Positions 47,248-59,558 of a stretch of DNA of 64,000 bases are shown here, piece after piece. A model generated the notes under the pieces. It had not been told where the DNA came from, did not search any database, and saw nothing but the letters and a program-made list of their open reading frames with translations. Source of the DNA: Serendipita indica DSM 11827 (lineage: Eukaryota > Basidiomycota > Agaricomycetes > Sebacinales > Serendipitaceae). A program made the position numbers and the translations under genes. Location of the stretch: positions 1,364,001 through 1,428,000 of the forward strand of contig CAJVGD010000042.1 in assembly GCA_910890315.1 (NCBI GenBank), written 5' to 3'. How positions within the stretch are numbered: position 1 is the first letter of the stretch; each line of letters opens with the position of its first letter.

Positions 47248-47631
47248 AGGGGACAATTGATGTAGATCGAGTGTCGAGACGCTCTTAAGTCATTTATGTC
47301 ACACTGTAGAATATTTTGACTATGTAACGAGACGCATTGTCTTCAATATTTATAGATATATGCATTCCGGCAATGTACTAGCAGGGCGTAGTGACGATGA
47401 CAGGTGAGGCAACTTTGGGGGGCGAACTACCCAGAAACCTCAGGTGGCTTTTGATTTATAATAGAGTTCATCGGCGAGTGTAAGGAACGATTGAGGGAGT
47501 TTGCGAGGAAAGGACAGATGTTTGGCGAGAGAAGAACGGCAAGGGAACGGGATTGAGGAAGCTAGATGACTTGAAGCCCCTTCCTTGGCCTTTCCTAATT
47601 GATTTCTGACATAAATATTGAAATAGAGGAT

Positions 47632-47716
47632 TGGTGGGCGAGTTGACGTAATGCCTATCGACGCAGCAACGAACGGCCCGAAACAACAGTTGAACCTCTA
47701 CCGGCTATACGCTACG
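47632..47716 (+). pseudogene. Relic of the last LSM8 exon
   Basis: About 85 bp align with LSM8 exon 4 (about 44650-44744). The best stretch, 47658-47716, shares GCAAC, CCGAAA, CAGTTGA/AAGTTGA, CTCT and the block TACGCTACGGTGA, followed by CGCGTA where LSM8 has TGCGTA. Identity by eye is about 75-80%. It lies between F-box copies A and B, exactly where a tandem duplication beginning in LSM8 would leave it. No other LSM8 exon is found nearby. Confidence 0.7.
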
Positions 47717-48143
47717 GTGACGCGTAAAGAGCGGCTTGGTTTCGGGAACGGTGACTCCAAGCTCATTTGTGCATCTGACTGGACTCGTAGGATTACTCCA
47801 AGCCAGTGGTATACCTACGCCAAGCCTTTAAAGAAAGAACTTACTTCATTAAGGACAACAACCAGTGTTACCAGTACACATCATGCTTAAGAGGCACTGA
47901 TCAAATGATCCAATCGCGACCGTGGATCCTACAATTCCTTTGATCGTAACCAACTCAGGGATATGTTTTCTTTTTGAAGAAAATTCACTGAGTTGGGGCG
48001 CGCGAAAATGCTACTGCTACGACAGTGTGCACTGAAAATGGAACTTAGGCTCATCGACATTGGACTCATATCGCGCTGCGTCATCCGAAGGCCTCAAGCA
48101 CCTATAGCGACGTGTAATTGGTGAACAAAACACGATTTTAGGC
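47717..48143. other. Upstream region of F-box copy B
   Basis: About 430 bp between the LSM8 relic and copy B. A short open frame with PSQWYTYAKPLKKELTSLRT runs from the relic to 47890 but has no domain. The rest is non-coding promoter. Confidence 0.4.
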
Positions 48144-50398
48144 ATGGATCTCCACCCATCTTACAATTTACACCAGCTCGAACGTAAACGGCTTGATCTC
48201 TTCGCTCAAATCGAGGGGTTTCTCCACAATTCTGACCATTCCAGTGATCAGAACAAAACAAAACAAGAATTAATCTTGAAGTACAACGATATTACGTGTC
48301 TATATCGTGAAGCTATCGAAGCCTCTCGTAGTCACTCGCCAGACAGACTACCCCCGGAGATTTGGCTCCAGATCATCCGAGAAGTGGCCTCCGATATTTA
48401 CGCCCCTCCGAAATGTCGGATACTTTTGACATTGACGCTAGTAAGCCAGAAGTGGGCGACATTTATCTTGCAAACACCTTCGCTGTGGCGAAATATAGAG
48501 ATTGAACCCGATGCGGAGGATTTTCATGCCATTCTGGGACTCCAGATCGAACTTTCAAAACCATCCACTATATCTCTCTCGTACTCATACGGCTCCGGTT
48601 TTATACATCAAGCATTGCCTCTTTTACTCCCGTCTATCGACCGCATCGAGGATTTGGCAATATACAGCTGGAATCACACGATTATTGATCCCCTCCTGGG
48701 CAAATACGGGTTTGCGTCGTTACGACGCATCACTGTTTGGGGTCGCAGAATAAATGAGATGCTTTTATTTCTCTCTGCGTACCTGCTCAATAACAATCTC
48801 ACGCTCCCCGTCACCAAGGGATGGCTCAGTTATGACTGTTTTAGTTTTGTAGTCCAAGATGGAGAGATAAAGCAACTTCGGTTCGTCCTTTCGGAAGACA
48901 CCCTGCACTGGTTAGATAATATCCCTTTTGTGGAGGATTTAGCAATGAAACCATATTATGCTCCTGCCGATATCCAAAGATTTTTGGAGGGACTCAGTAG
49001 AGCACCTCGCCGACACAAACATCTGAATCTCGTAGATATCCCATGGAGCATAGTGAAGCGCCTGACTGCTCAATGCAGCATCTACTTGGAAACGCTAGAG
49101 TTGACCATCGAAATGAAGAGAATATCGATACTATTTCAGGCGCTGGACGAGTTGCCTATTCTGAACTTGCTTGACGCCACGGTTATACAAGATACGGAGT
49201 ACAACTATTTTAATATAGAAGAAGCAACTATGTTGCCACATCCCAGGGTCAAGCGATTGGGCATCCAGTTCAACTCTCAGGGGTGGCCGTCTGTAGCTAC
49301 TGCATCAGACTTGACGCCACTCGTGCAATCGTTTTTCACAAAAGTGCCGAAGATTGAAAGAGTATACATATATGGGCACGTATCAGAAGCGCTCGATCCG
49401 ACAATAGTATCTAGTCTATCATGTCTAAGGTCCCTTTCGCTTCACCGACTGGAATTCGTCGGCAGGCAAGACCACAGGCGTTACCATATCCAATCATCCT
49501 CCATTACATACATCAATATGGACGGGGAAATAGGCATGCTTCACTCTCTGAGTAGTAACTCGGCCACATGCTTTTCATTCAGGTTTCGAGATCGGGAAGC
49601 GACACATGACGATGAGTTGCATCGATCCATAACTATGATTTCCGACGAGCACTGGAAGTCTTTGACTCATCTCGGGATCACTGGTTCCTATTATGACTCG
49701 CCTCTTCAATTTGTCCATCTCCAGCTGTCTAAACTCTGCAGCCTCTCTATTACGCATATATCAATGGCTGCAACTATATATTACAGGCTGGCTCAGAGGC
49801 CAAATGAATTACCGGTCCTCCGGGAGCTAAACTCCTGTATTATCCCTGAATGGGATATATTTGTCATTATGCTGCAAAGGCGCATGAGGGCCCAAAATGA
49901 AGGTGTTCTTCAACTTCAAAGCATGCGATTCTCTACCGGACTTCCACGACATATCCACAACTTGCTCATCCGCTACATGAAGGGATATCTAGTCAAGTGG
50001 CCAAACTACCATGAGCTTTCCATCTACACAAGTATCGAATCTGTACTCGATCTGTCAATGTGAGTCAAAATAGTTAACATCCACATAAAACTAACGCGTT
50101 CAGTTCTGGATGTATGGCTTGTCACCTCAATCGTGTGTACTGCTCCAGCCCTGTGATACCGGCAGACAAGGAGAAGGGGCGTGTGAGCCTTCTCCAAGCT
50201 AGTATCATGAGCCTCGACCCATATCCTACCAGTGTCGATGAAATCCTGGCGACATGGGAAATTCGTTTCAGCAAAATGCACAGTTTGCTTTGGATATCAA
50301 AGCTGCGGAGGAAGGAATGCTTTTGTGCTTCGCTTGAGATAACTCAAGACACTCCCTTGTTGGAGGATGACAGCGATCGATATTTGGACATGTATTGA
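48144..50398 (+). CDS. F-box/leucine-rich protein, intact paralogue (copy B)
   Basis: About 735 residues in two exons. The ATG at 48144 (MDLHPSYNLHQLERKRLDLF) is followed by a coiled N terminus and the F-box-like stretch SPDRLPPEIWLQIIREVASD through SQKWATFILQTPSLWRNIEI. About 450 residues of leucine-rich repeats follow. The first exon ends VLDLS; a 43-nt intron (50061-50103) leads to ISGCMACHLNRVYCSSPVIP, a C-x2-C-H-x5-C cluster, and then DEILATWEIRFSKMHSLLW. The stop is at 50398. It is a paralogue of the pseudogene at 45075 and of the minus-strand gene at 56961. Probably an SCF substrate receptor; target unknown. Confidence 0.82.
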
Positions 50399-50658
50399 GA
50401 GCCAGAAAGCCAGAATGTAGATGCAACTAGGTTCACTTTACTCCAACTCTGGGTATGGTGGACTCCGCCAGTACCCTGATCCTCGTGGATACCTAAGAAC
50501 TATGGGACTGATTCAGGGCTCAATGCTGACTTGGTGTTTTGGAAATGGACCTAAATCTCTTGCCTTTTACTCGTCATCTCAAATCTCAAACATTGACGCC
50601 AAATATTGTGTGGTCGGCGTCTCCTGTTTAAGTTACTGCCAACCATCGTGACTCCGCG

Positions 50659-51447
50659 ATGAACTTACCTCCAGTACCTGGGAAAGGAGCCTCTATGAAA
50701 CCAGGAATGGCAGCACGAGATAAGCAACTAGCTCCTCCGGCGAAAAAACAACAAGTTCATCGACCCAACAAGATTGATCGACCAGAGTCAGTATTTTCCT
50801 CCCTTGCATTGATCAAAACGGTCTTATAGTCGTGGTTACAGGGTCGACTATGTCAATCGTGCTGCTGAGGGATTTTTGCAAATTTATTACGAATGCATGG
50901 ACGGACCACAGAGGGATGCCGTGAGTCATTTGTCTAAACCTAGACTCCTCTCACTGAAATTTACTCGCAGAATATTGCAGAACTCTACCGTGACACCTCT
51001 GTTCTCATTTGGAACGGCGAAACCGTCAATGGCGCGCAACAAGTCAGTAAACTCGAGATTATTAGCCGACTACCGTTTAATCCTGTGCACATAGATCAAG
51101 GAGTTTTATGCGAAGATGCCTCAATCAAAGCACGAGATACAGAGTTGGGATTGTCATCCCGTTCCCGGTACGACGACCTCGGTCAGCCTGAAACGGCCCA
51201 TTTGACACCCTTTTATAAAGGAACTAACCCTACTGCCATTTTGGTGACTGTCTCTGGGATCGTGCTTCATGGCGAGATGCCGTCCAAGATGCCGCAGACG
51301 AAGAAACACGGCGTGCTCCATCGAATCTTTTCTCAGAGCTTTGTGCTCACGCCTGAACCCAAGCCAATGATTCAACCAGGCGCGGAGGCTGGCCAAGAGG
51401 CTGACAGGTACTTTATCCGCGCAGATACGATGCGATTCGTAGGCTAG
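50659..51447 (+). CDS. NTF2-like export factor (NXT1/p15 type)
   Basis: NXT1 pairs with the mRNA export receptor NXF1/Mex67. The NTF2 fold reads VDYVNRAAEGFLQIYYECMD, then (after an intron) NIAELYRDTSVLIWNGETVN, IKEFYAKMPQSKHEIQSWDC, HPVPG joined across a 54-nt intron to TNPTAILVTVSGIVLHGEMP, and RIFSQSFVLTPEPKP. It ends DTMRFVG at 51447. The N terminus is uncertain: the ATG at 50659 needs a splice to stay in frame. One model has MNLPP spliced at 50674 to LLRRKNNKFIDPTRLIDQSQ and on to VDYVN; reading straight from 50659 goes out of frame at the next intron. It converges with URA5 (118 bp between stops). Confidence 0.75.
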
Positions 51448-51565
51448 ATTGGTACGCTATTTCCTCTCAGATAGTTGAACTCGACTGATCACTCTATGTA
51501 GTACTCTATTCTGTAGCAATACCATCACAAAGTAGTGCATTTCACCAATATTGAAACGGTGGCGT

Positions 51566-52282
51566 TCACACGAGGATATCCTCACTTCCGTACTTCTCCC
51601 GATATGCATTCATCGCCTCTCGCTCCTCTGGACTCAACTTCTCCTCTGAGTACTTGACAATGTCCGCAAGAGTGACAATGGCGAGCATAGGGACATTATA
51701 TTCCTTCTTCAACGCGCCCAATGCGCTCAACCTCCCATTCTCCTCCTTTCCTGTTGTTTCTTGCCTATCGACGGCGACGATCATACCGGCCAAGGTCCCG
51801 CCACATTGACGGATAATCTCGACGGCCTCGCGCTTCGCTGCGCCATCCGTGATGACGTCGTCGATCACGAGAACACGCTTTCCTTGCAAAGGGGCGCCAA
51901 CGAGCATGCCGCCTTCGCCATGGTCCTTGACCTCTTTGCGATTAAAGCACCACTCCTTTTGGCCAAACCTCTGTGCGTCGAGGTCGGCAAGTTTGACGGC
52001 AGTGATAGCACAGAGTGGGATGCCCTTGTACGCAGGGCCAAAGATGATATCAAAGTCGAGCGGAGGCTCGCTGGTGGTGCTCGACGTCGGATGGCGGACG
52101 GCGTCTGCGATTGTTTGTGCATAGGCTGTACCGAGTGAGGAGAGTAGACTGGATGTGCTAAAGGAGCCTGCATTGAAAAAGTAGGGCGAGATGCGGCCAG
52201 ATTTTACTTTGAACGAGCCAAATTTGAGAATCTGGTGTTCATGACAGAGAGCGAGAAAGGATTGCTTGTGATTAGACGCCAT
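51566..52282 (-). CDS. URA5: Orotate phosphoribosyltransferase
   Basis: Fifth step of pyrimidine synthesis: orotate plus PRPP to OMP. An intron-free frame of 238 codons begins at the ATG at 52282 (MASNHKQSFLALCHEHQILK). Blocks are FGSFKVKSGRISPYFFNAG, IIFGPAYKGIPLCAITAVKL, NRKEVKDHGEGGMLVGAPL and the PRPP-binding VLVIDDVITDGAAKREAVEI. It ends YREKYGSEDILV. Length and motifs match fungal URA5. The frame is open further upstream but that sequence is not OPRT-like. Unusual among its neighbours in lacking introns. Confidence 0.95.
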   Translation of the reverse strand: MASNHKQSFLALCHEHQILKFGSFKVKSGRISPYFFNAGSFSTSSLLSSLGTAYAQTIADAVRHPTSSTTSEPPLDFDIIFGPAYKGIPLCAITAVKLADLDAQRFGQKEWCFNRKEVKDHGEGGMLVGAPLQGKRVLVIDDVITDGAAKREAVEIIRQCGGTLAGMIVAVDRQETTGKEENGRLSALGALKKEYNVPMLAIVTLADIVKYSEEKLSPEEREAMNAYREKYGSEDILV

Positions 52283-52356
52283 TCCTACTCTTTGAGTAAT
52301 CTCTAAGATTTTCAGGCAGAGTGGCGAGAGTAAAGTTTGTTTGGCAATTACGCTTA

Positions 52357-52898
<542 letters not shown>

Positions 52899-53039
52899 GA
52901 TTTGTGTAGATTTATTGAGTGAAGTGTGCAAAGACGAGGCGAGCGGCCGAGTTGTGGGGGATTCCAAGTTGGCAACCGGCTCTTCTTATCAGACTTGCGC
53001 CCAGATGGTGGTGACATGTGGTAGCGGACTTTGAAACAT

Positions 53040-53075
53040 CACGTGATAGCACGTGACTTCAGGCTGGTAGCACGT
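53040..53075. promoter_or_regulatory. Clustered CACGTG elements upstream of H4
   Basis: CACGTG at 53040-53045 and again at 53050-53055, with a half site CACGT at 53071-53075. Starts are 10 and 31 bp apart from the first, near whole helical turns, 140-180 bp upstream of the H4 ATG. CACGTG is the binding core of bHLH factors such as Cbf1. NBR1 ends only 300 bp further, so H4 is the likely target. Confidence 0.5.
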
Positions 53076-53374
53076 AAATATGAGGTGCATTGTCCTCATT
53101 CTAAGCCATACTTACTCTTATTCGAGTAATTGATGAAGATAATAGCCAAGGTGCCGGGCGATGGAGATTTCGGTGGGCTGAGCGTCAGAGGTCCTGCGAT
53201 TATTTCATAATCACATTCATGAATCATTTGGTGAAAGCCGTATATTTGCTACTATCAGAACGACAATCACAGGATCACAGTCAAAAAGGGAAGCATAATT
53301 GGGCATAACGCCCACAATGGTACAGCGAGAGGGGAAGTAATCAATCAGACTAGTCAATATATCCAAAACTTTTT

Positions 53375-56300
53375 TCACGCAACAGAGCGCGTCTCAGAGG
53401 CGCTATCATAGACCACCACAAATTCGTCGTCCGAGTCTGAGCCGACGGGCGACGGAGCGCGAGCTGGAGACATTGGCGCAGACACGTACGTGGCGCTCGT
53501 GACGGATGGAGCGACGACCGCAGGCAGTGCAGTGGGTAAAGTACCTGGGAGGTCGACCACGGAACCATCGTCGCTGCTACTATCGTTGAGCAAGCTCAAG
53601 TCTTCAGACACGTTGGAGATGGTTCCAGTTCCCGTAGGATGCGTGGCGACAGTCTCTGCTACAGGAGAGTGCTGGACCGGGGACGCTTGTGCAAAGAATG
53701 CACCCGGCATCGTGAGCGAGGAAGAGGAAAGGCTTGGATTTGTAACGGAATCATCAGAACTCGTTGCTGGCTCAGCGACTTCGATGGTGATCCAAAGCCT
53801 GTGGCCAAAGAAGACACCAGTCTTCGAGTTCATCAAACGCCAGAAGCTATTGTAGGTTCCAGGTTCCTCGGGCGCCTTGAGATCGCCAGCCCACACATCA
53901 ACTGTGTCACCAGCCTTGACTTGGCCCACTTCGTACGTGTTCGGCACGCCCTCGAATGCACCAAGACGTTGGCCACCAACAAACGCGAGCACAGTCTCCG
54001 TCGGCCAGTCTTGAGTGCCTTCATTCCTCATCTTCCAAGACTTGATAAACTCGGCACCTGGGGGGAAGACATGGCCGTCGGGAATGTTGTTGTCCTCTAC
54101 AAACGATGCGACCAGCGCAGGTGGGAGAGTAAAAGTGGCGGCTGCAGCACGAACTTGGGATGGGCGGATAGGGAAGCGCGAAATGAAGGATGGCTGGGCC
54201 TCTGTCATGACCTCCTCCGCCAATGGGGCAGTACGAGAAGGAGGGGTGCGGACTGCGACAGAGACTTTGGAAGATTCAGGATCAACACTAGGAACGCTGG
54301 GCAAGTTGATGATCACAGGCTCGAAACCGACAACTTTAGGCTCGGTGGTCGGCGGGCTCGGGATCTTGACAGACTTTTCAGTGTCAGCGAACATGTCGAG
54401 TGTCGGAGCCGTTCGTTCAAAATCGTAGAACTGGAACGAAGGAGGCATTGGGGGTGGCTGAACTGGCAGAGCTCCGGGCATGGGCATAGAGAACGGCGAG
54501 ATTGGGCGCAGTGGCGTGATGGCAGCAACAGAGGGAATCACTGGAAGAAGAGATTCGGATGATGCAGCGAGGGACGAAGGTTGAGAAACGAAGCCTGTGA
54601 TGACACTCGGTTGTCCGGGGGCGACGAACAAGGGGTTCTACGAAAGAGGATTAACGATCTAAATGACAAAATTGTGATATAAACGTACCTCAAACGGATT
54701 TCCAGAATCTGGGGAGAGTGTGTGAGGGCTTTCAACCTTGAATCCGCATTGGATCTGTTCATCCATGAGGTTCGTGACCTCGGTTTGCGCTGCACGAGAC
54801 TGGCTTGGAATGTTCTCTGTCTGGACAGACATCGTGCTGGCCTTCGGCGTCATCACGACCTCCTCGCGTGGCTTGGGGATCGTAACAACAGCTGGGCTCG
54901 ATGCATTGGCGTCGCGAACAACGGTTGGGATCTTGGTGCTACGATTGCGAATCTTGAGCATGGGATGGTCCACGGGATGAACAGGGATCGGGAGCGCCTC
55001 GCAGTTCTCACACAAGTCGAAATCTGGGCAGCTCGGGTGCATGCACTTGTATCTAACGCCAACGATGGTCTTTCCGCAACCAATTGCATCGCAAATGGCG
55101 CGATGAACGGGGCGGTGACCATTGGCAAACGCAGTGGCGATACTCGTATCAGCGCGCAGGCCGCGACGATAGATGACGTCGCCCAGGTTTGCTACTTTGA
55201 CGAAGGCGTGGAATGGATGCTGTTCCTTGGCGACGTTATCGAAGCAGGACTGGCACGCATCGAAGTCGGGGCACTTCAAGCACTTGAAGCGGTTCCCAGC
55301 GATGCGATTGGAGCAAAAGTCACAGATGGCGGTGTGCAAGACATGCGTCGGGGTCTCTGGGTGAACCTCTGGGACTGGCGTGCTTGCGGCCGCAGGCGTC
55401 GGAGTCGCGGGCTCTGGAGCGCGCATAGGCCTGACGTGCACAAGCACTCGACCTGGAGTATGGAGCGCGATAAACTCATGACCTCCCTCTGGATTGCCAA
55501 CTGAGGCGTTATGCTCATTGACCTTGTCAACCATGCAGGTATCGCAAAAGTCGAAGTCGGGACAGTCGAGACACTTGTGGCGAACTCCAATGATAGGGTT
55601 CATGGAACAACCATCACACGTGACTGACGTGTGCTTAACGGGGGATGGCTCGCGAGTGCATCGGCTTGGAACCGGGGTCGTGTTGGCGCGATGAGCGAAT
55701 CTACGTCCACATCCGCGTCTCGTGGAAGCGCTGACTGGCGGAGGCGGGATTGTAGAAAAGTGGTGATCGAAAGCGGCTGAATGAATGGCAGCTGCGTCGT
55801 GCTTGGTCGTGCAACGATGGCAGAGGTCATAGTCCGGGCATTGCTTGCACTTGTAGCGCATACCTCGGACGTGCTCACCACAGCGGTCGCACCATATATT
55901 AGGGTGAAGCCCGTCCTCGTTGTTGCTTGTGGAAGAAGCGGGAGGAGACGCAGGGGAGGGAGCTGACCTCGCATTGTCGATGAGGGGGGTATCACCCAGC
56001 GTAAGCTCCTCGGTAAAGGTGTCCCCGTAGACGCGCTTGAAATCCCCGAGGAAGCTGTTGAGAAGGGATTTCATTTCACGTTTTCCTTCTTCGACAGAGC
56101 AGCATGCCGTATCCTCCGCAATTGACCTGGAGCTGGTGGATGAAGCAGGCTCGGGATCAAGCGCATATGGCGGGAATGCGCCAGGCACATGAGGAATCTC
56201 AGAAAGGACGGGTACTGCTTGCATATTGACGACTGTTGTCCCGCCGTATGGCATGAGCTGGTAGTTGGCCTGCACAGACGCCCAGTGTCCGTCGTGAGAG

Positions 56301-56628
56301 GCAACGTCGCAGATAGGGACGCCTTGCTGAGAGGTAACATTGACGACTTTGTATCCGCCAATCCGGGGTCCTAGCGCCTCCACAAGCTGGTGTAAACGTA
56401 AGCGTCCACGTACGCGTTTGGGCGAAACCCGAGGTTTGGGACGAATGTATCGAGTAGGACGAGTTGTCAAGAGAGAGATAGGCAAGTATTGATTATCAGC
56501 AGCAGAAACAAGAGGAGCTATAGCCATGACTTACGCGTGCATGAAGCGCCACAAAGTCGGGGAACTCGTGGAAGGAGAGTTTGCGGGTTTGACCGTCTGG
56601 AGTGGTTATCCTGAATATAACTGACATT
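53375..56628 (-). CDS. NBR1-type selective autophagy receptor
   Basis: About 1,030 residues. The ATG at 56628 opens a PB1-like domain (VIFRITTPDGQTRKLSFHEF). After LHQLVEALGPR come four ZZ zinc fingers, at about 55.87 kb (WCDRCGEHVRGMRYKCKQC), 55.6 kb (CDGCSMNPIIGVRHKCLDC), 55.3 kb (CDFCSNRIAGNRFKCLKC) and 55.1 kb (CDAIGCGKTIVGVRYKCM). The FW (four-tryptophan) domain lies at about 54.1-53.78 kb (AEFIKSWKMRNEGTQDWPTE, then TYNSFWRLMNSKTGVFFGHR). The C-terminal tail ends with DSDDEFVVVYDS, an acidic stretch before F-V-V-V that fits an Atg8-interacting motif. No UBA domain is visible. Such receptors carry cargo to autophagosomes or vacuoles. Two introns near the 5' end and one at about 54620-54690 are visible. 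Confidence 0.9.
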
Positions 56629-56960
56629 ATCAGGACCTATATTCGCAGCCTGGAGTAGCGTTGGAGGGCAAGAGCGAAAAGGATTGAGATGGTCGGAGGC
56701 CAAGGAGCAACGGGGATGCGCAGTTCGCAGTTGGCTGCGAGTCAAAAGCCGCGTAAGCCATGGACCAGATATATTAAATAAAATATATTCCACATGTTTA
56801 CTCATGCCAATTTCGGGACCCGCGCTGGGAGACTGGCTCCCCGCCGTCAGTCTGTCAGAAATTGGAAGCCAACAGAAAAACGTAACGTGCATCCAGTCTC
56901 TCGTTAATATCCGAATGTGGACCAGAGAGCGTCTGGTGGTCTCCCACTTCTCCTCGCCTA

Positions 56961-59248
56961 CTAGTCCAATGAGTACCGAGAAACCTCTGAAGGCACATCA
57001 AATCTCTGACATGAGGAGAAACGATGGTGACCCCCCGCATTCATCCCTGTAGGCATAAGTATTCTGGCCACTTGATGGTATCGTATCTCCCAGCTATACA
57101 GAACTTCATCCCCGGTGTTTGGGTATGGGGCAAGATCATCGACAGCAGATTGTGAGTTGCCTTGATCGTAGGGCACCACAATTGGCCAGTCACAGAAGTG
57201 GTGCCACAGATGACAGTCAAGACATCCGGTACTGCATAGTGTGAATGAAATGTGTTCAAATCTAGTGTCCACTCACACAGTCGGGTCCAAGATGCCTCGA
57301 GATTGCCTTGCGTGCTAAGTTTGTGATTTGAAGGACGGTTGGTAAGATATCCTGCAAGGCGCATTGCCAATGTACGTTTAAGCAGCGGAGAAAGAGGTCG
57401 CCGAAAGTGTATTGTCTCCAGCGGGAGAACACCATTGGCTTGAGCGACAAGTCTCTTCTCTAGCATTACCAAAAGTATATCCCACTCTGGGCAGTCCATT
57501 AACCTCAGGAATTGGAGTCCTGGGAGTATTTCTGGCTGCTGAGCAATATAATGGATGGTGCTGGCAATTAGAGAATGGCCAGAGAGCGATAATTGTGTCA
57601 GAGTTGACGTTGAAATATACAGGTCAACTCTTTGCGGACTGTTCAACTTCCCATGGAGACTGAGATGCTGTAGCTTAGGCCACCGATCCTTGAGAATATG
57701 AATGGCTGGCTGTTCCGGGTTTGTCTGAGAGTTGTCGTTCAATGTGTAGGTCAACTTGATTGTCGCGATGCCCCCAAAATAATTTATCATTCCATTGCTT
57801 CCAGTAAGAGCAACGCTTTCCAATGATTCTATTTGGAAAATATGTGGATTTAGCAGTTCGGAATCATGCTCCGTTTTCAGAACGAGCGACTGTAACAATG
57901 GCAGAGCCTTAAAAATGTCAGGATTAAGGTTTGATATCCCAAAAACGTCAATTTCTATCCACCTCCAGCTCTCTGAACGCTGAAGAAGGAGCCGAAGGGT
58001 GTATTCCAGATCGGAAGAGGATAACCTTAGAGTATTTGCTTGAACATATAGCTCTTGCAAGTTGGAATGAGTGGGTTTCGCCATAAGATTATTCCTTATA
58101 TTCTGTATCAGATTATTCTTCATGGGCTGTATGATGTTTTGGGTGTATTCGAACGATACGTGCAGGCAATTGAGGACGTAGAGTTTGGAAAGTAGTTTAT
58201 GTAAGTCAGGTAGCTGTATCCACTCTAGAGACAGCTGTAGGATTTTGAGTGTTTGAGTACACCGATTAGCAAAATACTCAGTCCAGTGCCATGAAATATC
58301 AGCATAAAGCGTCGACCAACCCAGAGAACCGTGATTATTACTGCCACCTAGAATAGCATCCTTGTCGACCCGTTTATAAGACCTTTCGAGTAGAACAACT
58401 TCTTTTAAGGACTCGATCTTCGGCAGTTGCGAGATGCTTTGACTGTTTATAATTTTTGAGATCCCGGTAAGAATGCCATGTGACCCTTTCATTGAGACAT
58501 AGTCACACTGTTCGGGAACTAAAGATGCATATTTGGCAAAAGGTGTACAGTGCGATATAAATGTAGCCAGTGCGCCACCTGGCGTTGGTCCGTGAAATGT
58601 AAAGTATTTCAGTATAGGGAATACTGGTTCAGCCACGAAGAACTGTGCTGGGCTGCGGTGGGTCGCAGGGCGGATAGTCAAGACGTTGACGCGGGATAGA
58701 TAGGGTTGAATAATCGTCTGTAAACTTAGAGGAGGCACTGAGGAGTAATCCAACGTGAGTGAACAATCTCCTGACAGATGGAGGAATGTCGCCACCATAG
58801 CTTCTAAATCTTCGCAGCTACTTTCGACTATGATGTTCGTCCATAATGTTGCACTTTGGAGCAGTAGAGACGCCCAACGGCTACTGACAAGAGTGAGAAG
58901 GAGCAGAGATTGGTGCCTGCGCAATCTACCCTCATCAGAGATGACTTCTTCAATGATCGCCGTCCATAATCCATAGGGTAGTTGATCAGGAGACCATTTT
59001 TGACGGCTTTCCTCCTCCGCTCTGCGAGATCTAACTGCCTGGTTATACTTTTCCAGCAGATGAGCGTCCATGTAGGTCACATCTCCAGAATAGTTGTAGG
59101 AATTTGCGATTGAGCGCATTGTATCGAAGTAGCGCAAAGTATCAGTAGAAGTGAGCATGGCGTCAGAGTATGCCGACAAGTTTATTGGGTAACCTGCGGA
59201 AAAGGAGGAGTCAAACTCAGCGTCCGACCACATCCAATCAGATCTCAT
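56961..59248 (-). CDS. F-box/leucine-rich protein, third paralogue (copy C)
   Basis: From the ATG at 59248 (MRSDWMWSDAEFDSSFSAGY), a long N terminus precedes the F-box-like SPDQLPYGLWTAIIEEVISD and SSRWASLLLQSATLWTNIIV, then about 500 residues of leucine-rich repeats. The large exon ends near 57288 (LEASWTRL). A 45-50-nt intron with donor GTGTGAGT joins it to TGCLDCHLWHHFCDWPIVVP, the same C-x2-C-H-x5-C cluster as copies A and B, then EVLYSWEIRYHQVARIL and a stop at 56961. The F-box region and tail place it in the same family as copies A and B, on the opposite strand. Predicted SCF receptor, target unknown. Confidence 0.8.
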
Positions 59249-59558
59249 TCAACTACAAGGTCCTGTCGACATAAACTAGTACATTATTATAGGGAAACAA
59301 CAACTCATATTATTGGAATTGCAAAAGATGTCACCTCTCGTCCACGTCTTCGCTTGATAGACACTCCGGATAACCGAGCTCTCTTGAAATGTCTATCAAT
59401 ATCAGAGCTTCGCTGTAATTGAATAGTGGGCGCGCTGCCATTCAGTTTTCTCACGGCCTGTCGACGAAGCTGCAAAGCAACGTCCAGACTTGATCCCTTA
59501 CACGACCGCGGACTCTGTCTGGTTTATATACAGCAAATTTACTCCCTTGTTGTCGACC

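Noticed and set aside
50104-50140. CxxCH in the F-box tails read as a heme c site
   Set aside because: The proteins look cytosolic or nuclear SCF receptors with no targeting to a cytochrome c heme lyase compartment; a zinc knuckle is more likely.
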